Shown here piece after piece: positions 8,194 through 15,556 of a stretch of 21,853 nucleotides of DNA; within the stretch, counting starts at the first letter, position 1, and the number at the start of each line of letters is the position of its first letter. Position numbers and translations under genes: made by a program. Source of the stretch: an uncultured Oscillospiraceae bacterium (GTDB lineage: Bacteria; Bacillota; Clostridia; Oscillospirales; Ruminococcaceae); NCBI GenBank assembly GCA_900548355.1, contig URKR01000032.1, positions 1 through 21,853 on the forward strand, in the 5' to 3' direction. The notes beneath the pieces were generated by a model, which worked only from the letters and a program-made list of their open reading frames with translations, was not told the origin of the DNA and did not search any database.

Positions 8194-9792
8194 CTATGCC
8201 TCGCGCCACGCCAACACCCCGCCCACAACCGTCGCTTTGACCTGCATGGCAGGGATCTGTGCTTCGGGGACAGTGAAGAGGTCGCGGTCAAAGACGGTGA
8301 AATCGGCGAGATACCCGGGCGCAAGGCGGCCTTTTTCGGCTTCGGCAAATTCGTTCCAGGCGCCGGCCTCGGTGTAGCAGCGCAGCGCCTGGGCGCGGGT
8401 GACGCATTCGGCAGGCTGCCAGGCCGGGCCGCCGGCGAGCGGTTTGCGGGTGATTGCACTGTAGAGGTTGCGCCGCACATCCAGCGATTCGACCGGCGCG
8501 TCGGTGCCGTAGCTCAGGTGTACGCCGCGGCGCACCGCGCTGCCGAACGCATAGGAAGTCGCGGCCAGCGCCGCCCCGCAGCGGTCTTCCACAATTGTGT
8601 GGTCATAATCGAGGAAGATCGGCTGTACCAGCGCGCCGGCGTCCAGCCTGGCAAGCCTTTCCCACTGGCCGGGCGTTGTCACCTGGCAGTGCACAACGCC
8701 GTGGCGGTGCGGGTTGGCGCCGCCGTGGGCCGCGTTGACCGCCTCGATGACATCGAGCATTTCCTCCATCGCGGCGTCGCCGATCGCATGGGCGATGACC
8801 TGCATGCCGGCGCCGTCGGCAAGTTTTGCCATCCCGACCGCCTTGTCATATTCAAGGCAGCACAGGCCGTGCTCTTCCGGCGCATCGGCATACCCGCCGC
8901 GCAGCCAGGCCGTGCGCGCGCCGAGCGAGCCGTCCAGAAACAGTTTGAGCGGGCCGAGTTTCCAGCGGCGGCCCTGCGCGCCGGGGCGGAAGCCGGCGGC
9001 CCAGAAGTCACGCAACTCGTCCGGCGTTTCGAGCGCGCATTGCAGCACAATCCGCACCGGCAGAAGCTGTTCCGCATCCAGTGCGGTCAGCGCGGCCATG
9101 ACGGTGCGCCAGTCCCGGCTGCGGACATCGTTGGACTGCACCGTCGTCAGGCCAAGCGAAGCGGCATGGGTGGCGGCGGCGAGGAAGGCGGCCTTGATCT
9201 CGTCAACGGTCTCGGCCGGCAGCAGCGGGCGGACCAGATTGACCGCATTGTCCCGCAGCAGGCCGTTGGGCGCGCCGTCGGGGCCAAGGTCGATGCCGCC
9301 GCCCGCCGGGGCCGGCGTGGCCGCCGTGATGCCGGCGGCGCGCAGCGCGGCCGTGTTGCAGACCATGATGTGGCCGCAGACCCGGTCGAGCAGCAGCGGG
9401 TTGTCTGGGCAGAGCGCGTCGAGGTCGGCGCGGGTCGGCATAGCGTGCGAACCTTCAAACAGATCCTGGTTCCAGCCGTTGCCGTAAACCGCGCGGCCTT
9501 TGGGCACGGCGCGGCGGCGCAGGAAATCGGCGCAGCGGGCCGCGATGTCGGCGGGGCTTTTCGCGCCGAACAGGTCGGTCGAGCCGAGCCCGCGGCCGAC
9601 ATCGAGCAGGTGGCAGTGGGAATCGTTGAAGCCGGGCAGCGCCCAGCCGCCGCCGAGGTCGATGCAGGCCGTGCCGGCCGGCGCGGCCGCACGCAGTTCG
9701 TCGCCGCCCAGCGCCGCGATCCGCCCGCCGCTGACCAGCATCGCCGAAGCGCCGGGCCCGAAATGGGCGTTGTGGTAAAGTGTGTAGGACAT
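8194..9792 (-). CDS. YtcJ-like metal-dependent amidohydrolase
   Basis: Amidohydrolase_3 family (COG1574), cytoplasmic, substrate unknown. The 532-residue protein begins with a small beta domain (1-50), then GFNDSHCH with the metal-binding His59-x-His61 pair, KLFLDGSLGARTAWL in the middle, HAIGD, VHCQ, and GTDAPVES with the catalytic Asp. These are the ordered landmarks of YtcJ-type enzymes. The start is fixed by GGAGG 5 bases before the ATG for MSYTLYHNAHF; a longer in-frame extension to 9870 runs through the upstream terminator and is rejected. A hairpin GGCGGCC-CGC-GGCCGCC (9832-9848) lies in its leader. It follows the kdgK terminator, so it may use read-through or an unseen promoter. No terminator is evident before the acpP promoter. 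Confidence 0.9.
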   Translation of the reverse strand: MSYTLYHNAHFGPGASAMLVSGGRIAALGGDELRAAAPAGTACIDLGGGWALPGFNDSHCHLLDVGRGLGSTDLFGAKSPADIAARCADFLRRRAVPKGRAVYGNGWNQDLFEGSHAMPTRADLDALCPDNPLLLDRVCGHIMVCNTAALRAAGITAATPAPAGGGIDLGPDGAPNGLLRDNAVNLVRPLLPAETVDEIKAAFLAAATHAASLGLTTVQSNDVRSRDWRTVMAALTALDAEQLLPVRIVLQCALETPDELRDFWAAGFRPGAQGRRWKLGPLKLFLDGSLGARTAWLRGGYADAPEEHGLCCLEYDKAVGMAKLADGAGMQVIAHAIGDAAMEEMLDVIEAVNAAHGGANPHRHGVVHCQVTTPGQWERLARLDAGALVQPIFLDYDHTIVEDRCGAALAATSYAFGSAVRRGVHLSYGTDAPVESLDVRRNLYSAITRKPLAGGPAWQPAECVTRAQALRCYTEAGAWNEFAEAEKGRLAPGYLADFTVFDRDLFTVPEAQIPAMQVKATVVGGVLAWREA

Positions 9793-9867
9793 GGGGGCCT
9801 CCGTGGGGGAAATTAGGCGTTGAGGTGGATCGGCGGCCCGCGGCCGCCTTAAAAAGCACACCCCACC

Positions 9868-9897
9868 CAAAAGCCCCCGGCCAAAAGGCCGGGGGCT
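9868..9897 (-). terminator. rho-independent terminator after kdgK
   Basis: An 11-bp perfect stem (AGCCCCCGGCC at 9872-9882, GGCCGGGGGCT at 9887-9897) with a 4-base loop. On the minus strand it is followed by TTTTGGG. It lies about 30 bases after the kdgK stop. The T run is short, so some read-through into the amidohydrolase gene is possible. Confidence 0.8.
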
Positions 9898-9926
9898 GGC
9901 AGGGTTACACAGCGATGTGCGAAAAA

Positions 9927-10952
9927 TTACCGCTGGATACGGCCGGAGCCGTCGCCGCCGGCGAGCTTCTCGACCTCGGAGACGGTGACCATGTTGTAGT
10001 CGCCTTCGATCGAGTGCTTGAGCGCCGAGGCCGCAACCGCGAACTCAACGGCGTCCTGGGTGCTCTTGCCGGACAGCAGCGCGTAGATCAGGCCGCCGCC
10101 GAAGCTGTCGCCGCCGCCGACGCGGTCGATGATGCGCAGCTCATACTTCTTGGAGAAGCAGTATTCGTTCGAAGCAACGTCGTAGAGCATCGCGCTCCAG
10201 CCGTTGTCCGAAGCGGAATGGCTCTCACGCAGGGTGATGGCGACCTTCTCGAAGCCGAACTTGTCGGCCAGCTGCTTGGCCACGCTCTTGTAGCCTTCGC
10301 GGTTGATCTCGCCGGCGTAGATGTCGGTGGCTTCGGCCTCGATGCCGAAGACGTCCTTGGCATCCTCCTCGTTGGAAATGCAGACATCAACATACTGGCA
10401 CAGGTCGGTCATGGCGGCGCGGGCTTCCTCACGGGTCCAGAGCTTGCCGCGGTAGTTCAGGTCGCAGCTGATCTTGACGCCGTGGGCCTTGGCGGCCTTG
10501 CAGGCTTCGCGGCAGATATCGACAACATTGGGGCCCAGCGCCGGGGTGATGCCGGTGAAGTGGAACCAATCGACGCCTTCAAAGATCGCATCCCAGTCGA
10601 AATCGGCGGTAGAGGCTTCCTGAATGGCGGAGTGGGCGCGGTCATAGATGCAGACCGAACCGCGCTGGGAAGCGCCCTTCTCATTGTAATAGATGCCGAC
10701 ACGGTCGCCGCCGCGGACGATCTTGGTGGTATCGACGCCGTAGCGGCGCAGGCTGTTGATCGCGCACTGGCCGATTGCATGGGCCGGCAGCTTGGTGACG
10801 AAGATCGCATCGGCGCCATAGTTGGCGAGCGAGACGGCCACGTTGGCTTCGCCGCCGCCGAAGGTGAATTCGAGGGTGGAAGCCTGGACAAAGCGCTCGT
10901 AGTTATACGGCTGCAGCCGGACCATCAGCTCGCCAAAGGTAACAACTTTCAT
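9927..10952 (-). CDS. kdgK: 2-keto-3-deoxygluconate kinase (PfkB family)
   Basis: Phosphorylates 2-keto-3-deoxygluconate (KDG) to KDPG, the substrate of the aldolase encoded just upstream. The 341-residue ribokinase-fold protein has FGGGEANVAVSLANYG at 31-46 and the anion-hole/catalytic motif GGGDSFGGG at 279-287 with Asp282. I start at MKVVTFGELM because AGGAG lies 10 bases upstream of that ATG; an ATG three codons earlier is only 2 bases from the site. Related sugar kinases cannot be excluded by motif alone, but the adjacent KDPG aldolase makes KDG the best substrate. It is followed by a terminator. The gap to the aldolase gene contains an inverted-repeat element. Confidence 0.88.
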   Translation of the reverse strand: MKVVTFGELMVRLQPYNYERFVQASTLEFTFGGGEANVAVSLANYGADAIFVTKLPAHAIGQCAINSLRRYGVDTTKIVRGGDRVGIYYNEKGASQRGSVCIYDRAHSAIQEASTADFDWDAIFEGVDWFHFTGITPALGPNVVDICREACKAAKAHGVKISCDLNYRGKLWTREEARAAMTDLCQYVDVCISNEEDAKDVFGIEAEATDIYAGEINREGYKSVAKQLADKFGFEKVAITLRESHSASDNGWSAMLYDVASNEYCFSKKYELRIIDRVGGGDSFGGGLIYALLSGKSTQDAVEFAVAASALKHSIEGDYNMVTVSEVEKLAGGDGSGRIQR

Positions 10953-10962
10953 GGGGATCATA

Positions 10963-10967
10963 CTCCT
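10963..10967 (-). promoter_or_regulatory. ribosome binding site deciding the kdgK start
   Basis: AGGAG on the minus strand. The first in-frame ATG is 2 bases away and too close, while the second (MKVV) is 10 bases away and fits. Confidence 0.6.
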
Positions 10968-10997
10968 TTTTTTGATTTTGGTGGGCGGGAGAAAGCG

Positions 10998-11069
10998 TTA
11001 GGAATGAGGAATTAGGAGTTTCGGTGGTTCGGCGCAGCCGCGCGGAACACCATAATTCCTAATTCCTAA
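10998..11069. repeat. inverted-repeat element between aldolase and kdgK genes
   Basis: The 17-base outer arms TTAGGAATGAGGAATTA (10998-11014) and the reverse complement of 11053-11069 differ at one base. A GC-rich inner stem (GGTG at 11023-11026 with CACC at 11048-11051, continuing imperfectly inward) closes the core. Like the element at 5662-5770 it combines AT-rich terminal arms made of short GGAAT/GAAAAAT-like units with a GC-rich hairpin, and sits between two co-transcribed genes. It could alter the balance of the two transcripts. Confidence 0.6.
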
Positions 11070-11078
11070 TCTATTCCA

Positions 11079-12041
11079 TCATTTCTGCACCAGGTGGATC
11101 GCAAAGCCGGCGATTTCGTCGGCCATATAGATCGCGGTGGTCTTGCCGTTCTTGACGACCTTGGAATCCATATCGAACTTGACGCCGCGCAGGCCGAGGT
11201 GGTAGATCGCACGATCGACGTTGTTGGTCTTGATCGCGATATGGCCATGGGTGCCGCGGCCCGGCTTCTTCATGATCTCGAACTCCTTCTTGCCGACGAA
11301 GATCGAGGAGTTGCCCGGCTTGACCGCCATATTCAGCAGCGCGCCGAGGGTTTCGGCCGTCTTGGCGGCTTCGGCCTCATCGGCCGAATTGATGCCGATA
11401 TGGCCGAGCTCGAGGCCGAGCATTGTATCGACGGCTTCCTTGCACATCGCGGTGATCTCGTCCCAGGCGCCGGCCTTGATCTTGTCCGACTTGCACATCC
11501 AGGTGCCGCCGACCGCAAAGATCTGGTCATAGGCCAGGTAATCGTTGACGTTCTTGGCGTTGATGCCGCCGGTGCACATCCACTTGGCGGTCTTGAGCGC
11601 GCCGCCGATGTTCTTGAGCATCGCAACGCCGCCGTTGGCCTCTGCCGGGAAGAACTTGATCGCCTCGCAGCCAAGGTTCATCGCCTGCTGCATCTCGCCG
11701 GGCGAGCAGGTGCCGGGCATCATGATGCCGCCCTTTTCGATGACATGCCTGGTGACGTTGGGGTCGAAGCCCGGGCTGACAATGAAGGATGCGCCGGCCG
11801 CCATTGCGCGGTCCGCCTGGTCGATGGTCAGCACGGTGCCGGCGCCCAGCAGCATTTCCGGCACTTCCTCATGGATTTTCTTGATGCAATCTTCGGCGCA
11901 GGCCGTGCGGAAGGTCACTTCCGCGGCAGGCAGGCCGCCGGCCACCAACGCCTTGCACAGGGGCACAGCCTCGTCCACGCTGTTGAAAGCAATGACCGGG
12001 ATGATGCCGATCTCATACACGCGCTCTACAATAGGATTCAT
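11079..12041 (-). CDS. KDPG/KHG aldolase fused to VOC-like domain
   Basis: Cleaves 2-keto-3-deoxy-6-phosphogluconate to pyruvate and glyceraldehyde 3-phosphate. Residues 1-210 are a complete class I aldolase barrel with Glu41 and Arg45 (AEVTFRT), the GTCSPGE phosphate/substrate loop at 110-116 and Schiff-base Lys129 (AIKFFPAE). The 320-residue length far exceeds the 205-215 of plain Eda. Residues 211-320 (LGHIGINSADEAEAAKTAETLGALLN, then GHIAIKTNNVDRAIYHLGLRGVKF and AGFAIHLVQK) resemble a glyoxalase/VOC fold with possible metal ligands His214, His267, His316. AAGGAG lies 8 bases before ATG. It is first gene of a two-gene operon with kdgK, driven by the promoter at 12155-12183 and facing an IclR regulator. 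The role of the extra domain is unknown. Confidence 0.9.
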   Translation of the reverse strand: MNPIVERVYEIGIIPVIAFNSVDEAVPLCKALVAGGLPAAEVTFRTACAEDCIKKIHEEVPEMLLGAGTVLTIDQADRAMAAGASFIVSPGFDPNVTRHVIEKGGIMMPGTCSPGEMQQAMNLGCEAIKFFPAEANGGVAMLKNIGGALKTAKWMCTGGINAKNVNDYLAYDQIFAVGGTWMCKSDKIKAGAWDEITAMCKEAVDTMLGLELGHIGINSADEAEAAKTAETLGALLNMAVKPGNSSIFVGKKEFEIMKKPGRGTHGHIAIKTNNVDRAIYHLGLRGVKFDMDSKVVKNGKTTAIYMADEIAGFAIHLVQK

Positions 12042-12113
12042 AGCACATTCTCCTTACTGCATAGATTTGCCGCCGCCCTCGGCGCGGCTTTGAACGCGAA
12101 ATTGGCGGGGTCA

Positions 12114-12140
12114 TTCCGCGGTTCGGAACAGCATTCCGCA
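12114..12140. promoter_or_regulatory. candidate operator cluster at aldolase-kdgK promoter
   Basis: Three half-sites alternate in orientation at exact 10-base steps: TTCCG at 12115, CGGAA at 12125, TTCCG at 12135. The first pair forms ATTCC-N7-GGAAC (12114-12130). They lie about 10 to 34 bases after the expected minus-strand start, a position suiting repression. The divergent IclR protein is the obvious binder, by inference. Confidence 0.6.
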
Positions 12141-12154
12141 ATTTGCTAGTTTTA

Positions 12155-12183
12155 TTATACAAATTCGGTGGCTGCTCGTCAAT
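12155..12183 (-). promoter_or_regulatory. promoter of aldolase-kdgK operon
   Basis: On the minus strand TTGACG (12178-12183), a 17-base spacer and a perfect TATAAT (12155-12160). Transcription should start near 12148, giving a leader of about 107 bases that contains the operator-like half-sites. Confidence 0.8.
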
Positions 12184-12254
12184 CGGTCAAATTGCTCATT
12201 CCTGTGTCGGTGAATTTTGGCAAGATCGCGCGCGTTCCGCCATCCGGCATCCAC

Positions 12255-12283
12255 TTGCGGAAATGGCGGCTTGCTGGTATACT
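12255..12283 (+). promoter_or_regulatory. promoter of iclR-family gene
   Basis: TTGCGG (12255-12260), a 17-base spacer and TATACT (12278-12283) preceded by TG at -15/-14 (extended -10). The -35 overlaps GCGGAA (12257-12262), which is the inverted partner of TTCCGC at 12235-12240. The region 12042-12384 is the only stretch above 300 bases without a gene; these promoters and sites are what I see in it. Confidence 0.55.
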
Positions 12284-12285
12284 TG

Positions 12286-12302
12286 GTTCCATAATACGGA
12301 AC
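12286..12302. promoter_or_regulatory. candidate autoregulatory operator GTTCC-N7-GGAAC
   Basis: Perfect 5-base arms GTTCC (12286-12290) and GGAAC (12298-12302) with a 7-base centre. It covers the expected start site of the iclR transcript and has the same design as ATTCC-N7-GGAAC in front of the aldolase operon. Confidence 0.6.
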
Positions 12303-12384
12303 TTTCCCGGGCCGGGACCCGGGGCGGGTAAATGTGAATTTTTTGTAAATTCCGGGCGTTTTGCCGGAATTGGAAAGGAAAACC

Positions 12385-13161
12385 ATGCAGCCACCCAAAC
12401 AGCAGGAAGGCGGCGTGCAGAGCGTCGCGCGGATTTTCACCCTGATCGAAGTGCTGGCCTCCCACCCGGGCGGGGCCGGCCTGCAGCGGATTGCCGGCGA
12501 GGCAAACCTGGCCAAAAGCACCGCCCACCGGCTGCTGGGCAGCCTGGTTGCGCTGGGCTATGCCGCGCAGGACCCCGCCACCGGGTACTACCGGCTGACG
12601 CTGAAGATGTTTGAAATTTCTTCCGGCATTGTCAACAACATGGACATTATGGCGGTCGCGCGGCTGCACCTGGAACGGCTGAGCCAGCGCACGGCCGAGG
12701 CCGTCCACCTTGTGATCCGGGACGGGGCGGACGTTGTCTATATCTACAAAACCGAAAGCAGCCCGATGCGGATGGCAAGCCGGGTGGGGCTGCGCAGCCC
12801 TTTGTACTGCACCGGCGTGGGCAAGGCGATCCTGGCCACGCTGCCCGACGACGAAGTGGCCGAAATCTGGCGGCACAGCCGCCCGCAGAAGCTGACCGGC
12901 CGCACCGTGGCAAGCCTGGACGCTCTGACGGCCCAGCTGGCCGATGTGCGCCGCAGCGGCTATGCGATCGACGATGAGGAGAACGAGCTCGGGGTGCGCT
13001 GCGTTGCGCTTGCGATCCCCGGCCCGGGCGGCCGGGCCGAAAGCGCGTTTTCCATCAGCGGCCTGGCCCCCTACATGACCGCCGACCGCATCCGCCGCAT
13101 CAGCGCCCTGGCGCTGGAAACCCGGGACGACATTTTGCGGGAGATGGGGCTGAAAGGGTGA
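12385..13161 (+). CDS. IclR-family transcriptional regulator (KdgR-like)
   Basis: DNA-binding regulator of 258 residues. The N-terminal winged helix-turn-helix (about 11-75, with IAGEANLAKSTAHRLLGSLVALGY) is followed by the IclR effector domain (about 85-250) with its GVGKAILA motif at 144-151 and DDEENELGVRCVALAIPGPGG at 196-216. I start at the ATG after AAAGGA (7 bases away); the frame could extend to a TTG at 12361 but that lacks a ribosome site. Divergence from the aldolase-kdgK operon and shared operator-like sites suggest it represses that operon and itself, released by KDG or KDPG. The function is inference from family and position; KdgR of enterobacteria is also IclR-type. Confidence 0.93.
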   Translation: MQPPKQQEGGVQSVARIFTLIEVLASHPGGAGLQRIAGEANLAKSTAHRLLGSLVALGYAAQDPATGYYRLTLKMFEISSGIVNNMDIMAVARLHLERLSQRTAEAVHLVIRDGADVVYIYKTESSPMRMASRVGLRSPLYCTGVGKAILATLPDDEVAEIWRHSRPQKLTGRTVASLDALTAQLADVRRSGYAIDDEENELGVRCVALAIPGPGGRAESAFSISGLAPYMTADRIRRISALALETRDDILREMGLKG

Positions 13162-13191
13162 GCAGCCCCCTGCAAGGGCGCCCCGGCCGGA

Positions 13192-13220
13192 TTGACAACC
13201 CTTTCCCCGCCGCGTATACT
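13192..13220 (+). promoter_or_regulatory. promoter of gtrA-like gene
   Basis: Perfect TTGACA (13192-13197), a 17-base spacer and TATACT (13215-13220), 30 bases after the iclR stop. It implies that the GtrA-like gene is not simply part of an iclR operon. Confidence 0.8.
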
Positions 13221-13267
13221 GAAGCTGACCCGTTTTCCTTTTTCCGGCTTGACAGGAGGCTTTTGTC

Positions 13268-13681
13268 ATGTCCCACCCCAGCACCGAAGCGGCCGGCGGG
13301 CCGTTTGTTCGGTTTTTGGCTTCCAGCCTTTCTTCCAGTCTGGTTGACCTGGCTGCGTTTGCGGTGTTCTGCGCCGTGCTGGAAGGCCCCCTTGGCGAAA
13401 CGGCCGCGATCCTGGCCGCTACCGTCGCCGCGCGGGTGCTTTCCTCGCTGTGCAACTACCTGATCAACTATTTCCTGGTCTTTCACGCCCACACCGCGCA
13501 CGGGCGTTCGGCCACGCTGTACACCACCGTCACCGTCATCAAAACAGCCTGCAGCGCGGTGTTTGTCGCGGCGCTCGCCAGGCTCCTGCCAGCCGCCGTG
13601 CCGGAGCTTGCGATCAAAATCCCGGTTGACTGCCTGCTGTTTTTTGCCAACTACCTTGTCCAGAAGCGGTTTGTCTATTGA
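13268..13681 (+). CDS. GtrA-like membrane protein
   Basis: 137-residue integral membrane protein with four predicted hydrophobic helices (about 14-38, 43-70, 81-106, 108-131). The segments FLASSLSSSLVDLAAFAVF near the start, LCNYLINYFLVF in the middle and the end FFANYLVQKRFVY match the GtrA/DPMS family. Such proteins are thought to move lipid-linked sugars across the membrane for decoration of wall polymers. AGGAGG lies 8 bases before ATG. It has its own promoter and a strong terminator, so it is a single-gene unit. No partner glycosyltransferase is next to it. Confidence 0.9.
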   Translation: MSHPSTEAAGGPFVRFLASSLSSSLVDLAAFAVFCAVLEGPLGETAAILAATVAARVLSSLCNYLINYFLVFHAHTAHGRSATLYTTVTVIKTACSAVFVAALARLLPAAVPELAIKIPVDCLLFFANYLVQKRFVY

Positions 13682-13698
13682 GCCGCCCTATTACGCAG

Positions 13699-13740
13699 CA
13701 TCCCCGCCCGGGGCAGCCCCGGGCGGGGATGTTTTGGTTT
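13699..13740 (+). terminator. rho-independent terminator after gtrA-like gene
   Basis: A perfect 15-bp GC-rich stem (13699-13713 with 13717-13731, arms beginning CATCCCCGCC) with a 3-base loop is followed by TTTTGGTTTT on the plus strand. On the minus strand no T run follows, so it is not an obvious intrinsic terminator for the sulfotransferase gene arriving from the other side. Confidence 0.9.
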
Positions 13741-13747
13741 TCAGGCT

Positions 13748-15532
13748 TTATGCAAACCAGAAACCGCTGTAATCGTATTTAAAGGTGCGGTAGTTCTGCA
13801 TCGTGCAGTCGTAAGCATATTCACGGATCAGCTCGCCGTCGGCGTTGTATTCGCCGAAGACCATCGAGATGCCGCTGTTGACCGCCCAGTGTCCCGAATC
13901 ACCGATCTGGGAGCCGTTCGAGACAATGCTCGAATACGGCACGTCAAAGCTTTGCTCGAGCGAGAAGGTCCGGGCGTTTTCATCAATCTTGTAGACATAG
14001 ACCTGGCTTTCCTCATGGCCAAGGCCGTACAGGTCGGTGCCGACGGTATCGGCCAGGTCCGGCTCATAGTCGTCGCGGCTGCTCAGCGCCCAGTAGTTGT
14101 TGTTGTACACCGCCAGATAGTAGACGCCCTCGGTATCGCCGGCGGCAAGGTATTCCACGCAGTGCTGCCCGTACTGCGGCACAAACTCACCGTCCTGCGC
14201 CAGGCAGTAAGAGGCATACGGCGTATCCGCCCAGAAATCCGTGTCGCCCGCCAGCCAGTCCAGCGTCGGGGTGCCGTGGATGTCGGTAAACTTCATGATG
14301 GTCGAAGTCTCGCGGGAGGAGACGATCACGCTGTCCTCCTCCGGCAGGTACTGCAGGCTGTTCAGGTGAATCCAGTCCCACTCGCCGGCCTGCCAGAAGA
14401 ACGGGTCGGTCGCATTGATCGGGCGGGTCATCGCATAGTAATCGGCCAGCGTCTCGGTAAAATCGATGAGGTGGGTCACCTCGCCGGTTTCGATGTCGAT
14501 CGAAAGCATCTGGTCCTCCACCGTCTCGGCGCCGGTGCGTTCGGCCAGCGCGAGGATTTCGCCGTCCGTACCGAAACCGATGTCATGGTGCAGCGCCCAC
14601 TCGCCAAGGTCATAGACCTGCTCCACCCGGCCAAGGCCGTTGATCCGCGCCAGCTTGGTGGCCGACACGCAGGTGATGATATCGTTATCCACAAACAGCA
14701 CCCGGTCCAGGCCGTAGCCTTCCAGCACCATCTCATACCGCAGCACGCCGGCATCGTCATACAGGAAGCCGTACCCCAGGTACCCGTTGACCCGCATCAT
14801 GGTGAACAGGCCTTCGGCCTGTGCTTCCTCGGCGGCGGGGCCGTCGGTGACTTCCAGGGTGGTGTCATAGCCGGATTCCGTTTCCGGCATTTCGATCGTG
14901 AAGCTGACGTTCTGGCGCAGGTTGCCCCAGGAACCGACAATTTCAAGCGTGACGGTGTTGGTTTCGCCCGGAACAAGGCCGATGATCTGGATCTCGTGGG
15001 TGCGGGTGTTGGGCTGGCCATCGGCTTCGGCCGCCGTGGCCGTGAAATCGGGGATGTCCTCGTCTTCCACATGGACGGTGTAGGTCACATGGGACGCGAC
15101 ATCGGTTTCAAAATAAAGGTAGAGCCCGTTCGCCCCCGTGCCGTAGGGGTTGAGCACCGCAAGCGGGTTGGTGGCGGTCCAGGCCATGCCCATCCCCTTG
15201 AGGGATTCAAGCGCCTGGTCCAGCCGGTCCTGCACCGCGCTGTCATAGAAAGTGAAACCGTCCTCCTCAATATCGGTGGGCACAAGCCGGATGACCCGGA
15301 GCTGGTCGCTGTTGAGGTCGGCTTCGGCAAATTCGATGCCGAGCGAGGCATCGCTGCCGAGCACTTCGCCGGTATCGATGGCCCAATCGGAACGGACAAC
15401 CGTTTCCTGCGCGGTGAACGCCTTGGAAACAGCCAGCACAATGAAGGGCACCGCCACCAGCAACAGCAGCACAACGGCAACCGGGATCACAAAGCGTTTT
15501 TTCAGGCGGCGTTTCGGTTTTTCATTTTCCAT
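13748..15532 (-). CDS. membrane-anchored arylsulfate sulfotransferase (ASST)
   Basis: PAPS-independent enzyme of the ASST family that moves sulfate between aryl sulfates and phenols. The 594-residue protein has a basic cytoplasmic tail (7-13), one hydrophobic helix at about 14-34 (signal anchor), a beta-sandwich N-domain (about 45-215, with NPYGTGANGLYLYFE and the GLVPGETNTV turn) and a beta-propeller. Residues matching the known active site are His315/316 (LHHD), His389 (DWIHLNS), Arg407 (SSRETS) and His457 (QYGQHCVE), the last equivalent to the transient sulfohistidine. AAAGGAG is 10 bases before ATG. It lies 24 bases after the TSUP transporter gene. No DsbA/DsbB-like partner, as in the enterobacterial system, is nearby. 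The outward-facing location is inferred from the anchor. Confidence 0.9.
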   Translation of the reverse strand: MENEKPKRRLKKRFVIPVAVVLLLLVAVPFIVLAVSKAFTAQETVVRSDWAIDTGEVLGSDASLGIEFAEADLNSDQLRVIRLVPTDIEEDGFTFYDSAVQDRLDQALESLKGMGMAWTATNPLAVLNPYGTGANGLYLYFETDVASHVTYTVHVEDEDIPDFTATAAEADGQPNTRTHEIQIIGLVPGETNTVTLEIVGSWGNLRQNVSFTIEMPETESGYDTTLEVTDGPAAEEAQAEGLFTMMRVNGYLGYGFLYDDAGVLRYEMVLEGYGLDRVLFVDNDIITCVSATKLARINGLGRVEQVYDLGEWALHHDIGFGTDGEILALAERTGAETVEDQMLSIDIETGEVTHLIDFTETLADYYAMTRPINATDPFFWQAGEWDWIHLNSLQYLPEEDSVIVSSRETSTIMKFTDIHGTPTLDWLAGDTDFWADTPYASYCLAQDGEFVPQYGQHCVEYLAAGDTEGVYYLAVYNNNYWALSSRDDYEPDLADTVGTDLYGLGHEESQVYVYKIDENARTFSLEQSFDVPYSSIVSNGSQIGDSGHWAVNSGISMVFGEYNADGELIREYAYDCTMQNYRTFKYDYSGFWFA

Positions 15533-15556
15533 GGTGAACGCACTCCTTTCAAGGCG

